Positions 50,754 to 61,883 of a stretch of DNA of 64,000 nucleotides are shown one piece after another. The notes below the pieces were generated by a model that was not told where the DNA came from, made no database searches, and was given only the letters and a program-made list of their open reading frames with translations. Every line of letters starts with the position of its first letter. Position 1 is the first letter of the stretch. Position numbers and translations under genes: made by a program. The stretch lies in contig DLST01000021.1 of NCBI GenBank assembly GCA_002500745.1, positions 1 to 64,000 on the forward strand, written 5' to 3'. The DNA is from Sphingobacterium sp. UBA7855 (GTDB lineage: Bacteria; Bacteroidota; Bacteroidia; Sphingobacteriales; Sphingobacteriaceae).

Positions 50754-51116
50754 GAACTTATGGGTCAAAGTCAAATATACTAAATCCATAGGATAGTGTA
50801 ACTATTACAGTATTGAATTTGATGTATTTATCCCTATAGGAAGATTGTTTTTAAGAAGGTTTGAGCAAGGATATGTTTGCATTCCCACTTAGAAAAAAAA
50901 TACGATGACAGACTGATTATTTGCGATAGATAGATCTAAATTCAGCTTTTTGTTAATGTTTAGTTTAAGAAGCCTTCTTGTGTAATGCGCTATCTTGATA
51001 GTTTATTTTCGCAAAAATCTGACACAATCTTCTCTAATAATTTCGTAAATTTCAAATCCAAAAAAATGCAAATTGTATTGTGTTTAATGTGTTGGATTAA
51101 AAGGAGTTATAATTTT
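50754..51116. other. 363-bp divergent intergenic region between the HAD gene and dnaE
   Basis: AT-rich, no gene supported. TATGTTTG at 50872-50879 resembles a plus-strand -7 box but lacks TTTG at the right distance. A plus-strand frame from 50985 is open into dnaE, but the residues ahead of MYIIFDTETTG have no known counterpart. AAGGAG at 51101-51106 is a clear ribosome site, 10 bases before the chosen dnaE ATG. Confidence 0.5.
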
Positions 51117-54100
51117 ATGTATATTATTTTCGATACGGAGACGACGGGTTTACCTAAGCGTTGGGACGCGCCAATTACGGATACCGACAATTGGCCTCGC
51201 TGTATTCAATTAGCTTGGCAGATTCACGATGAGATGGGGAATCTGGTCGAACATCAAGATTTCTTAATTAAGCCAGATGGATTTGATATACCCTATGACT
51301 CTGAAAAAATACACGGTATATCCACTGCCTTGGCGGAAGAGCAAGGGGTACCAATTCAGCAGGTTCTGGAGAAATTCAATATCGCATTAAATAAAGCCAA
51401 GTTTGTCGTTGGTCAGAATATTGGTTTTGATTTGAATATCATGGGCTGCGAATTTTATCGCTATGGTATCACAACCGATATGGCGAATATGCCTGTTTTA
51501 GATACCTGTACGGAAGTAACCGCTGAACTACTGAAGATTCCTGGTGGTCGTGGCGGGCGGTTTAAGTTGCCCAATTTGACCGAGTTACATTCCTATTTAT
51601 TTGGAGTACCATTTGCCGAAGCACATAATGCCACTGCCGACGTAGAGGCGACAGCACGTTGTTTTTTGGAGCTGGTGAGAAGACAAGTGTTTACGGCCGA
51701 AGATCTTCAGGTGGACACGGGTTACTTCGTTGATTTTAAAATCAATAATCCGGGTCCTATACCTACGGTGGGGCTAAAGCATGTAAACTTAAAAGCCGCC
51801 TCTGATGAAATTAGAAGGCAATCCGAGCCTGAAGAGAATAGAGTTGTTGTGGATGCTGAAGCATTGGCAGCCTTAAAGGATGCTAAATTTGCCCATTTAC
51901 ATAACCATTCTCAGTTTTCAATCCTTCAGTCAACGATGTCGTACGATAGATTGGTTTCGGCAGCGATCAAGGATAATATGCCGGCTGTTGCATTAACGGA
52001 TCATGGCAATATGATGGGAGCTTTTGAGTTTGTTTCTCGCGTTATAGGTCATAACAAGGAAATTGAAGCTCAAAATGCGGAAGCTATTGAGAATGGACAA
52101 GAACCTACTGGTCAGCTCTTAAAGCCCATTGTGGGGTGTGAGTTTTTTGTCTGTGAAAACCACAAAGATAAGTCCAGAAAAGATAATGGTTATCAGATTG
52201 TGTTGTTGGCAAAAAATAAGCGCGGTTATCATAATCTGGCGAAGCTCGCTTCTTACGCCTACACTGCAGGATTTTATTATGTACCCCGGATTGATAAAGA
52301 TCTTATTCTTCAATATAAGGAGGATGTTATCGCTTTGTCAGGAAGCCTGCAAGGAGAAGTTCCTAATAAAGTACTGAATATAGGGGAGAGCCAGGCCGAG
52401 GAGGCATTGCTATGGTGGAAAGAGCATTTTAGTGATGATTTTTATCTCGAGTTGATGCGCCATGGCCAGGAAGATGAGGACCGTGTGAACCAAACCTTGC
52501 TTAAATTTTCCCGCAAATATCAGATTAAAATTGTTGCGACCAACAATACATATTACGAAAAGAAAGGTGACGCCCATGCGCACGATATTTTATTGTGTGT
52601 GAAAGATGGGGAGAAGCTTTCGACTCCAAAAGGTAGGGGCCGGGGATTCCGTTTTGGTTTGCCGAATCAGGAATATTATTTCAAGTCTTCTGACGAAATG
52701 AAGGCGCTGTTTAAGGATCTTCCCGAAGCAATTTTGAATATTCAGGAGATAGTTGACAAAGTTGAGATTTTTAAACTAAATCGCGATGTTCTTCTGCCTA
52801 AATTTGATATACCTGAAGAGTTTCAGGTAGAAGCGGATCTTGAAGATGGCGGAAAACGAGGCGAGAATAAATACCTCGCACACCTCTGTTATGAAGGTGC
52901 TAAAAAACGTTACGAAGAAATCACGCATGATATTCGTGAGCGGCTAGATTTTGAGTTGGCTACTATCGAGAAAACCGGCTATCCTGGTTACTTTTTGATT
53001 GTGCAGGATTTTATTGCAGCCGCACGAGCGATGGGGGTGTCGGTGGGGCCTGGACGGGGATCTGCTGCTGGTTCAGCTGTGGCCTATTGTCTTGGGATTA
53101 CAAATATCGATCCGATTAAGTATGATTTGCTTTTTGAGCGTTTCCTAAATCCCGACCGTGTATCTATGCCCGATATTGATATCGATTTTGATGACGAGGG
53201 GCGTGGACGCGTCATGCAATATGTAATCAATAAATATGGTGCAAGTCAAGTTGCCCAGATTATTACCTACGGTACAATGGCTGCTAAATCATCCATTAAA
53301 GATACAGCCCGTGTACTTGATTTACCTTTAGGTGATGCTAATGAAATTGCTAAGCTGATTCCAAATCTTAAATTATCCAAAATTTTTACGCTAGATGACG
53401 CTGGTTTAAAGGAGAAGCTTAGGACAGAGGAAATTGAAGCCGTCAATAGATTGAAATCTATTGCCGATGGTGCGGGGCTGGAAGCCGAAACAATCCGGCA
53501 AGCCCGGGTATTAGAAGGTTCTGTGCGGAATACAGGTATTCATGCCTGCGGCGTTATTATCACACCCGACGATATTACTAACTTTGTTCCTGTTTCTTTA
53601 GCAAAAGACTCTGATCTTTATGTAACGCAGTTTGATAATCACGTGGTGGAAAGTGCTGGTTTGCTAAAAATGGACTTCTTAGGTTTAAAGACGCTGACGT
53701 TGATCAAAGATACCGTCGAGAATGTCAAATTAAGCCATGGTATTATACTGGATCCAGATCAGTTTCCAATTGATGATGAGCTTACGTATGAGCTCTTCCA
53801 ACGTGGAGAAACGATTGGTGTATTCCAGTATGAATCTCCAGGGATGCAGAAGTACATGCGTGACCTTAAACCTACGGTATTCGCAGATTTGATTGCGATG
53901 AATGCACTCTATCGTCCAGGGCCAATTGAATATATCCCCAGTTTCATTAAGCGTAAGCATGGCATAGATCCGATTATTTACGATTTGGATGCCTGTGAGG
54001 AGTATTTAAAAGAAACCTATGGTATTACAGTATATCAAGAACAGGTAATGCTTTTATCTCAAAAGTTAGCTGGATTTTCGAAAGGTGATGCCGATGTTCT

Positions 54101-55535
54101 GCGGAAGGCTATGGGTAAGAAGCAAAAGGCTGTACTTGACAAGATGAAACCTAAGTTTATTTCGCAGGCCGAGGAGAAGGGGCATAATGCCAAGGTCTTG
54201 GAGAAGATATGGACCGATTGGGAAGCTTTTGCGAGTTATGCATTTAATAAATCCCATTCTACATGTTATGCATGGGTAGCCTATCAGACAGCTTATTTGA
54301 AAGCACATTTTCCTGCTGAATATATGGCGGCTGTACTTTCTAACAATATGAATGATATCAAGCAAGTAACATTCTTTATGGAAGAATGTAAGCGTATGGG
54401 GTTAGAAGTACTTGGACCTGATGTGAATGAATCCTATTATAAATTTACAGTGAATGAGCGAGGCGCTATTCGTTTTGGAATAGGCGCTGTAAAGGGTGTT
54501 GGAGCAGGGGCCGTGGATGCTATTGTTCAGACAAGGCAATCGGGTTTATATAAATCCGTTTTTGATATGGCGAAGCGTATTGATTTACGTGCTGTCAATA
54601 AAAAGGCATTTGAGAGCTTAGCTTATGCTGGGGGATTTGATAGCTTCGAAAATACACATCGTGCACAATATTTCCACTCCGACGAAAATTCAACCGGCAT
54701 GGAAAAGGCGATACGTTTCGGACAGCGCTATAAGGAAAATGAAAGTTCAGCCCAGGCAAGTCTTTTTGGTGGTGATGGTGGAGCTGAATTGCCGGAGCCC
54801 GTGTTGGCGCCATGTCCACAATGGGGGTTAATTGAAAAGCTTAAATATGAAAAAGAGGTCATTGGTATTTATCTAACTAGTCATCCGTTGGATACCTATC
54901 GTTTTGAGATCGAGCATTTTTGTCAGAATTCAGTTTCAGACTTAGCATTGATCAATAAGGTTAAGGCGACAGAGGTTGATGAAGAGACTTTACTTGAGTT
55001 CAATCGAATCAAAAACAAGGAATTGGTAATAGGGGGTATTATAGCTTCTGCGAATCATCGATTGACAAAGAATGGTAAGCCCTTTGCTTCTTTTATCATT
55101 GAAGATTATAGTGATTCCTATGATATGGCGGTATTTGGCGAAGAATATGTGAAGTTAAAGGGATATTTGCAGGAGGGATACTTTGTGCAGTTAAGAGGCT
55201 TAGTACAGGAGCGCTTTAGACAAGTCGGAAATTGGGGCTTTGAACTACGCAGTGTACAATTGCTTTCTGATCTTCGCGAAAAGATGGCTAAAAGTTTTAC
55301 GATTAATATTCCATTGCCTAAATTGAACGAAGCATTTTTAGATGGAATTAAGGATATACTTGCGCAAAACGAGATTGAGGGTGTTGTGCCAAGTTGTCAA
55401 TTGAAGTTTAAAATTTGGGATCCGCAGGATGAGATATCTGTCGAAATGCCAGCTAAAAGTTTGAAAATAAACCTTACAAATGAATTTTTGGATTGCATCG
55501 ATAAGTTTGAAGGTGTAAATTATCGACTGAACTAG
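51117..55535 (+). CDS. dnaE: DNA polymerase III alpha subunit with fused N-terminal 3'-5' exonuclease
   Basis: 1472 residues from ATG at 51117, supported by AAGGAG ten bases upstream; in-frame ATGs farther upstream add unrelated residues. An N-terminal DEDDh exonuclease (about 1-180) has FDTETTGLP (Asp6, Glu8), GQNIGFDLNIM and HNATADVEAT. The PHP domain starts near 255 (FAHLHNHSQFSIL). The polymerase core has GPGRGSAAGSAV and the catalytic PDIDIDFDD (Asp686, Asp688), followed by a helix-hairpin-helix and an OB-fold with LVIGGIIAS and FIIEDYSDSYD. It is the replicative polymerase; the built-in exonuclease would replace or add to a separate epsilon. Such fusions are known in Bacteroidota. Confidence 0.96.
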   Translation: MYIIFDTETTGLPKRWDAPITDTDNWPRCIQLAWQIHDEMGNLVEHQDFLIKPDGFDIPYDSEKIHGISTALAEEQGVPIQQVLEKFNIALNKAKFVVGQNIGFDLNIMGCEFYRYGITTDMANMPVLDTCTEVTAELLKIPGGRGGRFKLPNLTELHSYLFGVPFAEAHNATADVEATARCFLELVRRQVFTAEDLQVDTGYFVDFKINNPGPIPTVGLKHVNLKAASDEIRRQSEPEENRVVVDAEALAALKDAKFAHLHNHSQFSILQSTMSYDRLVSAAIKDNMPAVALTDHGNMMGAFEFVSRVIGHNKEIEAQNAEAIENGQEPTGQLLKPIVGCEFFVCENHKDKSRKDNGYQIVLLAKNKRGYHNLAKLASYAYTAGFYYVPRIDKDLILQYKEDVIALSGSLQGEVPNKVLNIGESQAEEALLWWKEHFSDDFYLELMRHGQEDEDRVNQTLLKFSRKYQIKIVATNNTYYEKKGDAHAHDILLCVKDGEKLSTPKGRGRGFRFGLPNQEYYFKSSDEMKALFKDLPEAILNIQEIVDKVEIFKLNRDVLLPKFDIPEEFQVEADLEDGGKRGENKYLAHLCYEGAKKRYEEITHDIRERLDFELATIEKTGYPGYFLIVQDFIAAARAMGVSVGPGRGSAAGSAVAYCLGITNIDPIKYDLLFERFLNPDRVSMPDIDIDFDDEGRGRVMQYVINKYGASQVAQIITYGTMAAKSSIKDTARVLDLPLGDANEIAKLIPNLKLSKIFTLDDAGLKEKLRTEEIEAVNRLKSIADGAGLEAETIRQARVLEGSVRNTGIHACGVIITPDDITNFVPVSLAKDSDLYVTQFDNHVVESAGLLKMDFLGLKTLTLIKDTVENVKLSHGIILDPDQFPIDDELTYELFQRGETIGVFQYESPGMQKYMRDLKPTVFADLIAMNALYRPGPIEYIPSFIKRKHGIDPIIYDLDACEEYLKETYGITVYQEQVMLLSQKLAGFSKGDADVLRKAMGKKQKAVLDKMKPKFISQAEEKGHNAKVLEKIWTDWEAFASYAFNKSHSTCYAWVAYQTAYLKAHFPAEYMAAVLSNNMNDIKQVTFFMEECKRMGLEVLGPDVNESYYKFTVNERGAIRFGIGAVKGVGAGAVDAIVQTRQSGLYKSVFDMAKRIDLRAVNKKAFESLAYAGGFDSFENTHRAQYFHSDENSTGMEKAIRFGQRYKENESSAQASLFGGDGGAELPEPVLAPCPQWGLIEKLKYEKEVIGIYLTSHPLDTYRFEIEHFCQNSVSDLALINKVKATEVDEETLLEFNRIKNKELVIGGIIASANHRLTKNGKPFASFIIEDYSDSYDMAVFGEEYVKLKGYLQEGYFVQLRGLVQERFRQVGNWGFELRSVQLLSDLREKMAKSFTINIPLPKLNEAFLDGIKDILAQNEIEGVVPSCQLKFKIWDPQDEISVEMPAKSLKINLTNEFLDCIDKFEGVNYRLN

Positions 55536-55657
55536 TTTGGATTGGAATTTGTGTAATTAAGATTACAAATTCATTAATAGTTGTTATTATCTTTGTTTAT
55601 AGATTTTAGCAATTAAAAAATATACATCTAACTTCGGTTTATAAAAATTAAAAGATT

Positions 55658-55978
55658 ATGGCATTAGAAATTACAGATAGCAACTTTGAAGAAGTTGTTT
55701 TAAAAGCAGACAAACCAGTATTAATCGATTTTTGGGCAGAGTGGTGTGGACCATGTCGTATGGTAGGTCCTGTAGTGGAGGAATTGGCGAAGGATTATGA
55801 AGGAAAAGCGGTTATTGGGAAAGTCAACGTGGATGAGAATCCAGAGATTTCAGTACGTTATGGAATTCGTAATATCCCTGCTTTGTTATTCTTCAAAAAT
55901 GGAGAAATTGTTGATAAGCAAATCGGTGCTGTTCCAAAGTCTGTTTTGAACGAGAAATTAGAAAAGCAACTGGCTTAA
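55658..55978 (+). CDS. trxA: Thioredoxin
   Basis: 106 residues with FWAEWCGPCRM (Trp29, Cys30, Cys33), KVNVDENPEIS and the cis-Pro in NIPALLFF. Standard TrxA length, no signal peptide, so a cytoplasmic general disulfide reductase. A TATCTTTG -7 box is at 55588-55595. Single gene with a strong terminator. Confidence 0.97.
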   Translation: MALEITDSNFEEVVLKADKPVLIDFWAEWCGPCRMVGPVVEELAKDYEGKAVIGKVNVDENPEISVRYGIRNIPALLFFKNGEIVDKQIGAVPKSVLNEKLEKQLA

Positions 55979-55992
55979 CGAACTATAAAGAC

Positions 55993-56029
55993 CAAAAAAG
56001 CCTGAAATTCATATTTCGGGCTTTTTTTT
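55993..56029 (+). terminator. Terminator of trxA
   Basis: AAAAAAGCC-T-GAAAT / ATTTC-G-GGCTTTTTT stem with a 4-nt loop and a T8 tail. Confidence 0.9.
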
Positions 56030-56443
56030 GTTTGATCAGTTCGTTTTAATTGTTTTTTTTGAAGATGTATGTGTTTTTTTCTTTTGTTTTTTTGAATTTT
56101 ATCCTGTTAATTCCTAATAAAATGTGATTCCACTTTTTTTATTAGTATTTTTTTGGTTTTATATGATTTCATCACTCTTTTTATCTTGATTTTTATATAA
56201 TTATTTATAATTAGCCTTATGTTTTTGCTTTTTATTGATTTTTATGTTTTTTTTATAAAAAAAATCAATTTTATTTGTGAAAATGCATATTTTTTACTTT
56301 CTTTGAGTATGAAAAATGAGTAAAAAATTGATTTCATCGGTATTACTTACTTTTTTTTAGTTTTTTAACTCTATTTTTGAGTGTTTTTTACATAAAAACG
56401 TAATTAGATAAAGATTTTCCCTTTCAAATACCCTAGATTATGC
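56030..56443. other. T-rich 414-bp intergenic region
   Basis: Very AT-rich with many T runs of 5-9 on the plus strand and almost no G/C. No open frame is convincing. TATTTTTG at about 56370-56377 fits a -7 box but no TTTG lies 19 bp upstream. It separates trxA from an orphan terminator at 56444 and may contain a short non-coding RNA. Confidence 0.5.
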
Positions 56444-56476
56444 CTCGCGTTACTCTCCGTAACGCGAGTTTTTTTT
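56444..56476 (+). terminator. Orphan strong terminator
   Basis: CTCGCGTTAC / GTAACGCGAG, a perfect 10-bp GC-rich stem with loop TCTCC and a T8 tail, on the plus strand. No annotated plus-strand gene lies between it and the trxA terminator 415 bp upstream, so something else must be transcribed into it. Confidence 0.85.
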
Positions 56477-56502
56477 GAGGTATGCATAAGGTTAGAAACA
56501 AA

Positions 56503-56533
56503 AAAACGGCTATCCCAAAGGATAGCCGTTTTT
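56503..56533 (-). terminator. Terminator of the rpsF-rpsR-rplI operon
   Basis: AAAACGGCTATCC / GGATAGCCGTTTT stem with a 4-nt loop, A/T runs on both sides, 25 bp beyond the rplI stop on the minus strand. Confidence 0.9.
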
Positions 56534-56557
56534 ATATTGTTTACTAAATAAATAGGA

Positions 56558-57001
56558 TTACTCAGCAATTACTTCGAAAGGAACTTGAACTTTCACTTCT
56601 TTGTGTAAGTTTAAGTTAGCGATATATTCACCTACTTCTTTAGGTTCTACTTCGAAAGTGATACGACGACGATCAACGTCAAAACCTTTCGCTTTCAATG
56701 CATCAGCAATTTGAATACTATTTACTTTACCAAAGATTTTACCAGATTCACCTGCTTTAGCACCAATTGAAAGTTTGATAGTTTCTAATTTACCAGCTAA
56801 TTCAGTTGCGTCTTTTTTGATTTTGTCTTGTTTAAACTGAGCTTGTTTAATGTTCTCAGCTAAAACTTTTTTTGCAGATTCAGTCGCTTGGATTGCAAAT
56901 CCTTGAGGGATTAAGTAGTTACGACCGAAACCTGGTTTTACATTAACGATATCGTTTTGCTCACCTAAGCCTTTGATATCTTGTTTTAAAATTACTTCCA
57001 T
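56558..57001 (-). CDS. rplI: 50S ribosomal protein L9
   Basis: 147 residues. The N-terminal domain MEVILKQDIKGLGEQNDIV and GFGRNYLIPQGFA are diagnostic; a long central helix (about 40-75) and the C-terminal domain with KIFGKVNSIQIADAL follow. L9 binds 23S rRNA near the L1 stalk. Third gene of the rpsF-rpsR-rplI operon, 15 bp after rpsR. Confidence 0.98.
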   Translation of the reverse strand: MEVILKQDIKGLGEQNDIVNVKPGFGRNYLIPQGFAIQATESAKKVLAENIKQAQFKQDKIKKDATELAGKLETIKLSIGAKAGESGKIFGKVNSIQIADALKAKGFDVDRRRITFEVEPKEVGEYIANLNLHKEVKVQVPFEVIAE

Positions 57002-57016
57002 TTTCTATCGTCCTCC

Positions 57017-57280
57017 TTATTTAATTGCATCAGCTAAGTAAGGTAACAAGCCGATGTGACGAGCACGTTTAACAGCTTGAGCTACTTTACGTTGAAATTT
57101 CAAAGATGTACCAGTCAAACGACGAGGCAAGATTTTACCTTGATCATTTACAAATTTCATCAAGAAGTTAGCATCTTTATAATCGATATATTTGATACCA
57201 TTCTTTTTGAAACGACAGTATTTTTTACGATTGTCCTCTACTTTAGGAGCAGTTACGTATTGGATATTTTCGTTAGCCAT
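57017..57280 (-). CDS. rpsR: 30S ribosomal protein S18
   Basis: 87 residues. KKYCRFKKNGIKYIDYKD, LMKFVNDQGKILPRRLTGTS and KAVKRARHIGLLPY are conserved family segments. S18 pairs with S6 in the 30S platform. Its ATG overlaps the rpsF stop codon by one base (TAATG), so the two are translationally coupled and made in equal amounts. Confidence 0.98.
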   Translation of the reverse strand: MANENIQYVTAPKVEDNRKKYCRFKKNGIKYIDYKDANFLMKFVNDQGKILPRRLTGTSLKFQRKVAQAVKRARHIGLLPYLADAIK

Positions 57281-57648
57281 TAGTTTGCGCCCTCCTCAGT
57301 TTTAGTTTCAGCTTTTTTGTTGAATGCACCGCTACGTTTTTTCTCGTTGTAAGCTTTGGCATGTTTGTCTAAACTTACAGTCAAGAAACGCATAATGCGC
57401 TCATCACGTTTGTATTCAACCTCTAATTTATTGATTAATTCACCTGGAGCCTTGAATTCAGTTAAGTGATAAAATCCAGTAGTTTTTTTCTGGATTGGAT
57501 ACGCTAATTTTTTCAAACCCCAATTGTCTTCAGCGACAATCTCGGCTCCGCCTTCTGTTAAGATGTTTTTGAATTTTGCGATTACTTCTTTCGCAGCATC
57601 ATCAGAAAGCAACGGGGTAAGAACGATTACAGATTCGTACTGTTGCAT
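57280..57648 (-). CDS. rpsF: 30S ribosomal protein S6
   Basis: 122 residues. MQQYESVIVLTPLLSDDA, WGLKKLAYPIQKKTTGFYHL and RDERIMRFLTVSLDKHA are typical. The C terminus is a charged tail rich in Lys, Ala and Glu. First gene of the operon; the promoter is at 57695-57725. Confidence 0.98.
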   Translation of the reverse strand: MQQYESVIVLTPLLSDDAAKEVIAKFKNILTEGGAEIVAEDNWGLKKLAYPIQKKTTGFYHLTEFKAPGELINKLEVEYKRDERIMRFLTVSLDKHAKAYNEKKRSGAFNKKAETKTEEGAN

Positions 57649-57694
57649 TGTGTTAATTAATTTTGTTATTTAAAAATCCACTTTTGTGGAAGTG

Positions 57695-57725
57695 CAAATG
57701 TAGGTATTATATTGTTATGTTGCAA
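57695..57725 (-). promoter_or_regulatory. Promoter of rpsF-rpsR-rplI with a hairpin at the transcript start
   Basis: Minus strand TTG (57723-57725), a 20-bp spacer, TACATTTG (57695-57702). The predicted transcript begins near 57689, inside or next to a small hairpin TCCAC-AAAA-GTGGA (57677-57690). A 5'-terminal hairpin may protect the mRNA or take part in S6/S18 feedback; I see no clear copy of the published S6-S18 leader motif. Confidence 0.7.
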
Positions 57726-57738
57726 AGCATTAAAACAA

Positions 57739-57772
57739 AAAAGTTTAGATCCTTTATGGATCTAAACTTTTC
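57739..57772 (-). terminator. Terminator of dapA
   Basis: AAAAGTTTAGATCC / GGATCTAAACTTTT stem with a short TTTAT loop. It lies 21 bp past the dapA stop on the minus strand. Confidence 0.88.
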
Positions 57773-57792
57773 TTAAGTGTGCGCTACGGTAT

Positions 57793-58671
57793 TTACTTAA
57801 TTTTTTTTAACTCTTCTTTTATAGCAGCCTGAGTATTTGTACTTATACGCACTAAGGGAAGGCGTAATATATCTTTTCCAATACCCAATTCTTGAAGTAT
57901 ATATTTTACGCCAGCGGGATTTCCTTCAATAAAACATAGTTCGGTAATATCCAATAGTTCTTGATGTATCGATCTAGCGTCGATATAATTCCCTTCGGCA
58001 CATAATTTTGTTAAGGTTGCTACTTTTTTCGGTAAAGCATTTCCGATTACTGAAATGATGCCGGCAGCACCAAGAGCCATCATTGGCAAGGTAACGGGAT
58101 CATCACCAGAAATCAGTAGAAAATCTTTTGGTTTATCCCGTAAGATGTCACTGAACTGAGCAAAGTTACCCGAAGCTTCTTTGATAGCAACGATATTAAA
58201 AAAATCATTCGCTAATCGTAATGTTGTCTGTGCAGAAATATTGCTCCCTGTGCGTCCAGGTACATTGTATAAAATAATAGGCAGGGGAGATGCTGCTGCA
58301 ACAGCTTTATAATGTTGATAAATTCCCTCTTGAGTCGGTTTGTTATAATATGGAGAAACGGATAGAATCGCACAAAATCCAGTTGAATCAAAATTTTTGA
58401 TTTGCTCCACAATCTCAGCGGTATTGTTTCCACCGATACCAGCAACCAGAGGTAATCTACCGTTCACGCGCTTGACAGTAAAATCCCAGATGCGCTTTCG
58501 TTCATCATTGGTCAATGTGGCAACTTCTCCAGTTGTACCTAAAGAAACCAAATAGTCCATACCTTCGTTGATCTGCAAGTCAATAAGCTGACCCAATGCT
58601 TCGAAATCAACAGATTCATCTGAGTTAAAAGGAGTGACTAATGCTACTCCTGCGCCGTGAAGCTCGTTCAT
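57793..58671 (-). CDS. dapA: 4-Hydroxy-tetrahydrodipicolinate synthase
   Basis: 292 residues, TIM barrel of the DHDPS family. LGTTGEVATL (pyruvate site), SPYYNKPTQEG, YNVPGRTG with Tyr135, the Schiff-base Lys164 in VAIKEASGN, and SGDDPVTLPMMALGAAGIISV are all in order. It condenses pyruvate and aspartate semialdehyde, the first step to diaminopimelate and lysine. ligA ends 36 bp upstream, so the two may share a transcript. Confidence 0.97.
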   Translation of the reverse strand: MNELHGAGVALVTPFNSDESVDFEALGQLIDLQINEGMDYLVSLGTTGEVATLTNDERKRIWDFTVKRVNGRLPLVAGIGGNNTAEIVEQIKNFDSTGFCAILSVSPYYNKPTQEGIYQHYKAVAAASPLPIILYNVPGRTGSNISAQTTLRLANDFFNIVAIKEASGNFAQFSDILRDKPKDFLLISGDDPVTLPMMALGAAGIISVIGNALPKKVATLTKLCAEGNYIDARSIHQELLDITELCFIEGNPAGVKYILQELGIGKDILRLPLVRISTNTQAAIKEELKKIK

Positions 58672-58707
58672 CTTGTCTTTGTGTTTATATTAATTTAATT
58701 AAAAAAC

Positions 58708-60741
<2,034 letters not shown>

Positions 60742-60851
60742 TTACAAATAAAAAGTACGTTTAAATAAAATAAATAAAGAATCTTGTCGTAATGACTGCT
60801 TTATTTTTAAAATGCGTTTTTTTGCATTTTGTATTTTGGGGAAATAAGAAA

Positions 60852-61883
60852 CTATTTGAAATCACTTGATTTTAGCTGAGAAAATTTATGTTTGCTATTC
60901 ATGTAGAAATCCACAATAATTGACTTCTTGTACTGTCCTTTTGTATTTTCCAGATGGTTGTGTTTTTTACGTTTTTTAGCATTTTTAAAAATATTTAGGA
61001 AGAAATACTGATGCGCACGGCTGATAGCCCAGGCATCTTTGGGTTTTTGATCGATAAGGAATTTGGCAAGCGCAGCAAAATCAAACCATAGTCGGATGAA
61101 AATCATAAATATTGCTTTGCCTAAGGGCAGGTTTTTTTGCAGCATAACCATATTATTCCTAAAATTGAGATAGGTTTTTTTGGGATTGCTAGCATTGAGC
61201 GTTCCGCCTCCAACGTGGTAAACGATAGATTTGGGGCAATAGCCAATTCCATATCCCATCTTTTTCAATCGCCAGCACAAGTCAATTTCTTCCATATGCG
61301 CAAAGAAATCTTCATCTAGGCCCTCCGCAACCTTCCAGGCTTCCGAACGGATAAAAAGTGCAGCTCCTGAGGCCCAAAAAATTTCTGATTCCTCATCGTA
61401 CTGTCCTTCGTCGTCTTCTACTTCATGTAGAATCCTACCTCTGCAGAAAGGGAATCCAAAGTAATCCAAATATCCCCCAGCTGCTCCAGCATGTTCAAAC
61501 TTCTGCTTATCATGGAATGAGCGTATTTTGGGCTGTGCAGCTGCCAAAGATGGGTTTCGTTCCAAGTATTCTATGACTGGTTCGATCCAATTTTGACTCA
61601 CTTCAACATCCGAATTGAGGAGTACATAGTAATCAGCATCTACACGCTGCAGTATTTTGTTATAACCTCCTGCGAAGCCATAGTTTTTGTCATTTTCAAG
61701 GATAGTAATCGTCGGATAGTACTGTTTCACAAATGAAATTGAATCATCATCGGAGGCATTGTCTCCAATGACAAATTCGACATTCGGATACGAACTGTTA
61801 TATACGGATGGTAAAAATTTTTCTAAAAAAAATCGACCGTTCCAATTGAGGATAACAACAGCTACTTTTGGTAATTTACTCAT
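60852..61883 (-). CDS. Glycosyltransferase family 2
   Basis: 343 residues. The GT-A domain starts VAVVILNWNGRFFLEKFLPS and has GDNASDDDS, YGFAGGYN, LLNSDVEVSQNWIEP (metal-binding motif) and the acceptor-side GYLDYFGFPFCRGR and MEEIDLCWRLKKMGYGI. A basic tail of about 40 residues follows. It transfers a sugar from a nucleotide sugar to an unknown acceptor, possibly lipid-linked or a surface glycan; rhamnosyltransferase-like members share the layout. It overlaps the upstream LpxL-like gene by 4 bp (ATGA). Confidence 0.92.
   Translation of the reverse strand: MSKLPKVAVVILNWNGRFFLEKFLPSVYNSSYPNVEFVIGDNASDDDSISFVKQYYPTITILENDKNYGFAGGYNKILQRVDADYYVLLNSDVEVSQNWIEPVIEYLERNPSLAAAQPKIRSFHDKQKFEHAGAAGGYLDYFGFPFCRGRILHEVEDDEGQYDEESEIFWASGAALFIRSEAWKVAEGLDEDFFAHMEEIDLCWRLKKMGYGIGYCPKSIVYHVGGGTLNASNPKKTYLNFRNNMVMLQKNLPLGKAIFMIFIRLWFDFAALAKFLIDQKPKDAWAISRAHQYFFLNIFKNAKKRKKHNHLENTKGQYKKSIIVDFYMNSKHKFSQLKSSDFK

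Noticed and set aside
50985..51116. Longer start for dnaE
   Set aside because: The extra 44 residues have no family counterpart, while AAGGAG lies just before the ATG at 51117.
56440..56478. 12-codon frame (MPRVTLRNASFF) through the orphan terminator
   Set aside because: The codons are the terminator stem itself; too short and no ribosome site.
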